A stretch of DNA of 64,000 nucleotides from Agrilactobacillus yilanensis (GTDB taxonomy: Bacteria > Bacillota > Bacilli > Lactobacillales > Lactobacillaceae), in NCBI RefSeq assembly GCF_003946725.1, contig NZ_RHOY01000001.1, positions 1-64,000 on the forward strand, in the 5' to 3' direction. The notes under the pieces were generated by a model. The model was not told the DNA's origin, made no database searches, and saw nothing but the letters and a program-made list of their open reading frames with translations. Of this stretch, positions 62,038 to 64,000 are shown one piece after another. The number at the start of each line of letters is the position of its first letter. Within the stretch, counting starts at the first letter, position 1. The translations under genes and the position numbers were made by a program.

Positions 62038-63231
62038 TTATTTAATATGCCCTAGTTCAACCGTATCTCGAGCAATCATCAATTCTTCATTAGTTGGTAC
62101 TAATAAAACTTTGATCTTAGAATCGTCGCCACTGATGATCCGTTCTTCACCCATGACGTCATTGCGTTCTTTATCAATAGTTGCACCTAAAAAGCCTAAT
62201 TTATCCACAATCCGTTGACGCATTAGCTTGTCGCCTTCACCCATACCAGCAGTGAATACCAATGTATCTAAGCCGCCCATGATAGCAACATAAGAACCAA
62301 TATATTTCACCATACGATTTACAAAAATATCAATGGCTAATTTAGATTCTGGCCGTGTGTCAATTGTATTTTCAAGGTCCCGCATATCTGGTGAAAGTCC
62401 AGAAATACCTAATAAACCTGATTTTTTGTTTAGAATATCAATCATTTCTTCAGGATCATCAATGCTTAATTTTTGCATCAAATAAGCAACTAATGAGGCA
62501 TCAATATCCCCAGAGCGTGTACTCATTGTCACCCCAGCTAATGGTGTAAAGCCCATAGATGTATCTAAAGACTTACCATCTTTAACGGCTGTAACTGAAA
62601 CACCGCTGCCCATGTGCAAAGTAATCATCTTTTGACTTGCCAAAGGTACATCTAAAATTTCTGCTGCACGTTGCGAAACGTAACGATGACTTGTACCGTG
62701 GGCCCCATATTTACGTGCACCATATTCTTTATAATATTCTAACGGAATACTATATAAGAAGTTTTCTTCAGGCATTGTTGTATGGAAAGAGGTATCAAAG
62801 ACGGCTACTTCAGGTACACCAGGCAATACTTTCATAAATGCCTCGATCCCCCGAGCTTCTGCTGGATTATGCAATGGTGCATATTCTGCTAATTCTTTAA
62901 TTTTTTCTAAGTTCTGTGCATCAACTAAGGCTGATGCCTTGAAGAATTCACCACCGGCAACAACCCGATGACCAACACCGTTGATCTCAGAGAAATCTTT
63001 GATAATCCCTAAATCAATTAAAGTTGCCATTACCTTGTTAACAGCAATTTCTTGAGTTGGAATATCGCCAATCTCTTTTGTTTTTTTACCATTAAACTTA
63101 ACAGAAAAAACAGAATCAGATAGACCTAAGCGATCAACTAATCCTTCGGCTACGACCGTTTCTTCAGGCATAATAATTAATTTCCATTTTAAAGTGGAAC
63201 TACCTGCGTTGATCGCTAAAATTTTTGACAT
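62038..63231 (-). CDS. ackA: Acetate kinase
   Basis: 397 residues. Acetyl phosphate + ADP to acetate + ATP. Motifs: NAGSSTLKWKL (residues 6-16), HGTSHRYVS (about 180), HMGSGVSVTAV (about 207), GVTMSTRSGDIDAS (about 230). Follows the YtxK-like methyltransferase gene by 12 bases, an arrangement known from Bacillus and lactobacilli. Length typical. Confidence 0.95.
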   Translation of the reverse strand: MSKILAINAGSSTLKWKLIIMPEETVVAEGLVDRLGLSDSVFSVKFNGKKTKEIGDIPTQEIAVNKVMATLIDLGIIKDFSEINGVGHRVVAGGEFFKASALVDAQNLEKIKELAEYAPLHNPAEARGIEAFMKVLPGVPEVAVFDTSFHTTMPEENFLYSIPLEYYKEYGARKYGAHGTSHRYVSQRAAEILDVPLASQKMITLHMGSGVSVTAVKDGKSLDTSMGFTPLAGVTMSTRSGDIDASLVAYLMQKLSIDDPEEMIDILNKKSGLLGISGLSPDMRDLENTIDTRPESKLAIDIFVNRMVKYIGSYVAIMGGLDTLVFTAGMGEGDKLMRQRIVDKLGFLGATIDKERNDVMGEERIISGDDSKIKVLLVPTNEELMIARDTVELGHIK

Positions 63232-63243
63232 ACTAAATCACCT

Positions 63244-64000
63244 TTACTTTTTAAAATAGTTTTGTTGCCATTGTTGCAGTTCTTTAGTGAAGCGTGTTAA
63301 AGCTTGACGGTCGTTAAAGTCTGGCAAATCTCCTAAAAGAATTTGCGAAACTTGTTCAGCTTGACCGCCCTGCTTTTGTAAAACAAGAATCGATTTTTGT
63401 GCTGAGGCATCTGTAAACATTTTGGTAGGTAAATTCAATAAACCTTGGAAATAGGCTGCTTTCGTCAGCCATTCTGTTAGCGTTTTCGATTCCTCAGATT
63501 GAAAAATCGCTGTTGGTACCACAAACAGTCCTAAACCGGCTGGCTTTAAAGAACGAATCCCTTGCTCAATTAGTAAGTGATGTGTATACGAATGTCCTTG
63601 CTGTGCCCGGGTTTGATAATCTTTTGCCTGTTGATCCACAGGATAATAACCCACTGGCAGATCAGAAACAATCAGATCAACGTCTTTCACCAACAACGGC
63701 ATGACAGCATCTTGATGGTAGAGTTCTAAATCTAACTGTAACCATTGACTGAAGACGGCTGCTAAATCTAACAGTAGACTGTCATTATCAATACCAAAGC
63801 CCTTTAATTCAATCTTCAAATTTCGTTGAAGCTGTGCCATTACGGTCAAAATTAAATTGCCGGAACCTACAGCAATATCCAAAACCTTACTGGATGTTTC
63901 GTAATCCCCTAACTGCTGTGCCAAATAAGCAACCATATAACCAATTGCATCCGGCGTCAAACGCTTGTTAGGTTCTACTCGGTCTTGCTGCATCCCCTTA
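63244..64000 (-). CDS. Class I SAM-dependent methyltransferase, YtxK-like (partial)
   Basis: At least 252 residues; the frame stays open to the window edge, and relatives are about 330 residues, so the N-terminal part is missing. The ATG at 63993 has no proper ribosome binding site and is probably internal. N6-adenine methylase-type fold: LDIAVGSGNLI (motif I), FGIDND, SDLPVGYYP (the NPPF-like motif IV is SDLP here). Substrate unknown. Next to ackA as in the comG-ytxK-ackA arrangement. Confidence 0.82.
   Translation of the reverse strand, partial: KGMQQDRVEPNKRLTPDAIGYMVAYLAQQLGDYETSSKVLDIAVGSGNLILTVMAQLQRNLKIELKGFGIDNDSLLLDLAAVFSQWLQLDLELYHQDAVMPLLVKDVDLIVSDLPVGYYPVDQQAKDYQTRAQQGHSYTHHLLIEQGIRSLKPAGLGLFVVPTAIFQSEESKTLTEWLTKAAYFQGLLNLPTKMFTDASAQKSILVLQKQGGQAEQVSQILLGDLPDFNDRQALTRFTKELQQWQQNYFKK

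Overview
The window (64 kb, AT-rich, dense genes with short operons, AGGAGG-type ribosome binding sites and frequent TTG starts) looks like the chromosome of a Lactobacillaceae species. Evidence is the mix of L-lactate dehydrogenase, acetate kinase next to a YtxK-like methyltransferase, a class II (B12-dependent) ribonucleotide reductase of the Lactobacillus leichmannii type, T-box riboswitches, DUF4811/MFS pairs and CopY-type copper control. A Loigolactobacillus-like species is my best guess, with low confidence. No rRNA, tRNA, transposase, prophage or CRISPR was seen.

Layout. 1-2.6 kb: end of an alcohol dehydrogenase, then a cystine symporter (tcyP) behind a leader with a very Cys/Met-rich 34-residue peptide and an intrinsic terminator. 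2.6-6.7 kb: FUSC-like protein, then a tightly overlapping chdC-MFS-cpfC operon that could turn external coproporphyrin into heme. 6.9-11.1 kb: metQNI plus an aminotransferase under a Met-type T-box. 11.2-17.7 kb: TetR, a 958-residue YhgE/Pip protein, L-LDH and an MFS pump. 18-24.3 kb: aldehyde dehydrogenase, CorA, a HesB-like protein, a PanE-like reductase under an Ile-type T-box, and nrdI. 24.3-33.8 kb: DUF4811/MFS/MerR, low-molecular-weight phosphatase, fructosamine kinase, DUF2252 protein and a cystine-type ABC importer. 33.8-40.2 kb: short-chain dehydrogenase-like protein, a surface protein with five repeats, PPK2, and an ABC exporter with TetR. 40.9-46.6 kb: copper island copY, copB, copA, copZ with three cop boxes. 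46.6-53.2 kb: LysM protein, matrixin protease, a YibE/F pair and a CPA2 antiporter. 53.3-58.8 kb: a cobalamin island (nrdJ with tandem NrdR boxes, DUF4430 protein, CbrT-like ECF S component, cobalamin adenosyltransferase, queG). 58.9-64 kb: PAS-HTH regulator, amino acid permease, ackA and a partial methyltransferase.

The most unusual structural signal is a family of about 115-bp imperfect palindromes: 15 full-length copies, one shortened copy, two partial copies and a 5' stub, in five clusters at 14.7-15.2, 17.6, 27.1-27.95, 40.5-40.9 and 57.1-57.5 kb. They share outer ends (AGAGCGTGA ... AACGCGTTT) but come in arm subtypes A-D whose two arms change together so the long hairpin is kept, and they carry exchangeable apical hairpins. 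Every cluster starts at or just after a stop codon, points in the direction of the gene before it, and lies before an intrinsic terminator, so these are probably structured 3' UTR elements.

Two other strong candidates are the sulfur-amino-acid leader peptide attenuator upstream of tcyP and the cobalamin adenosyltransferase gene that appears to start at an ATC codon. Sulfur supply (tcyP, cystine-type ABC, metQNI) and B12 use (NrdJ, QueG, adenosyltransferase, CbrT) are the two metabolic themes that tie neighbouring genes together.
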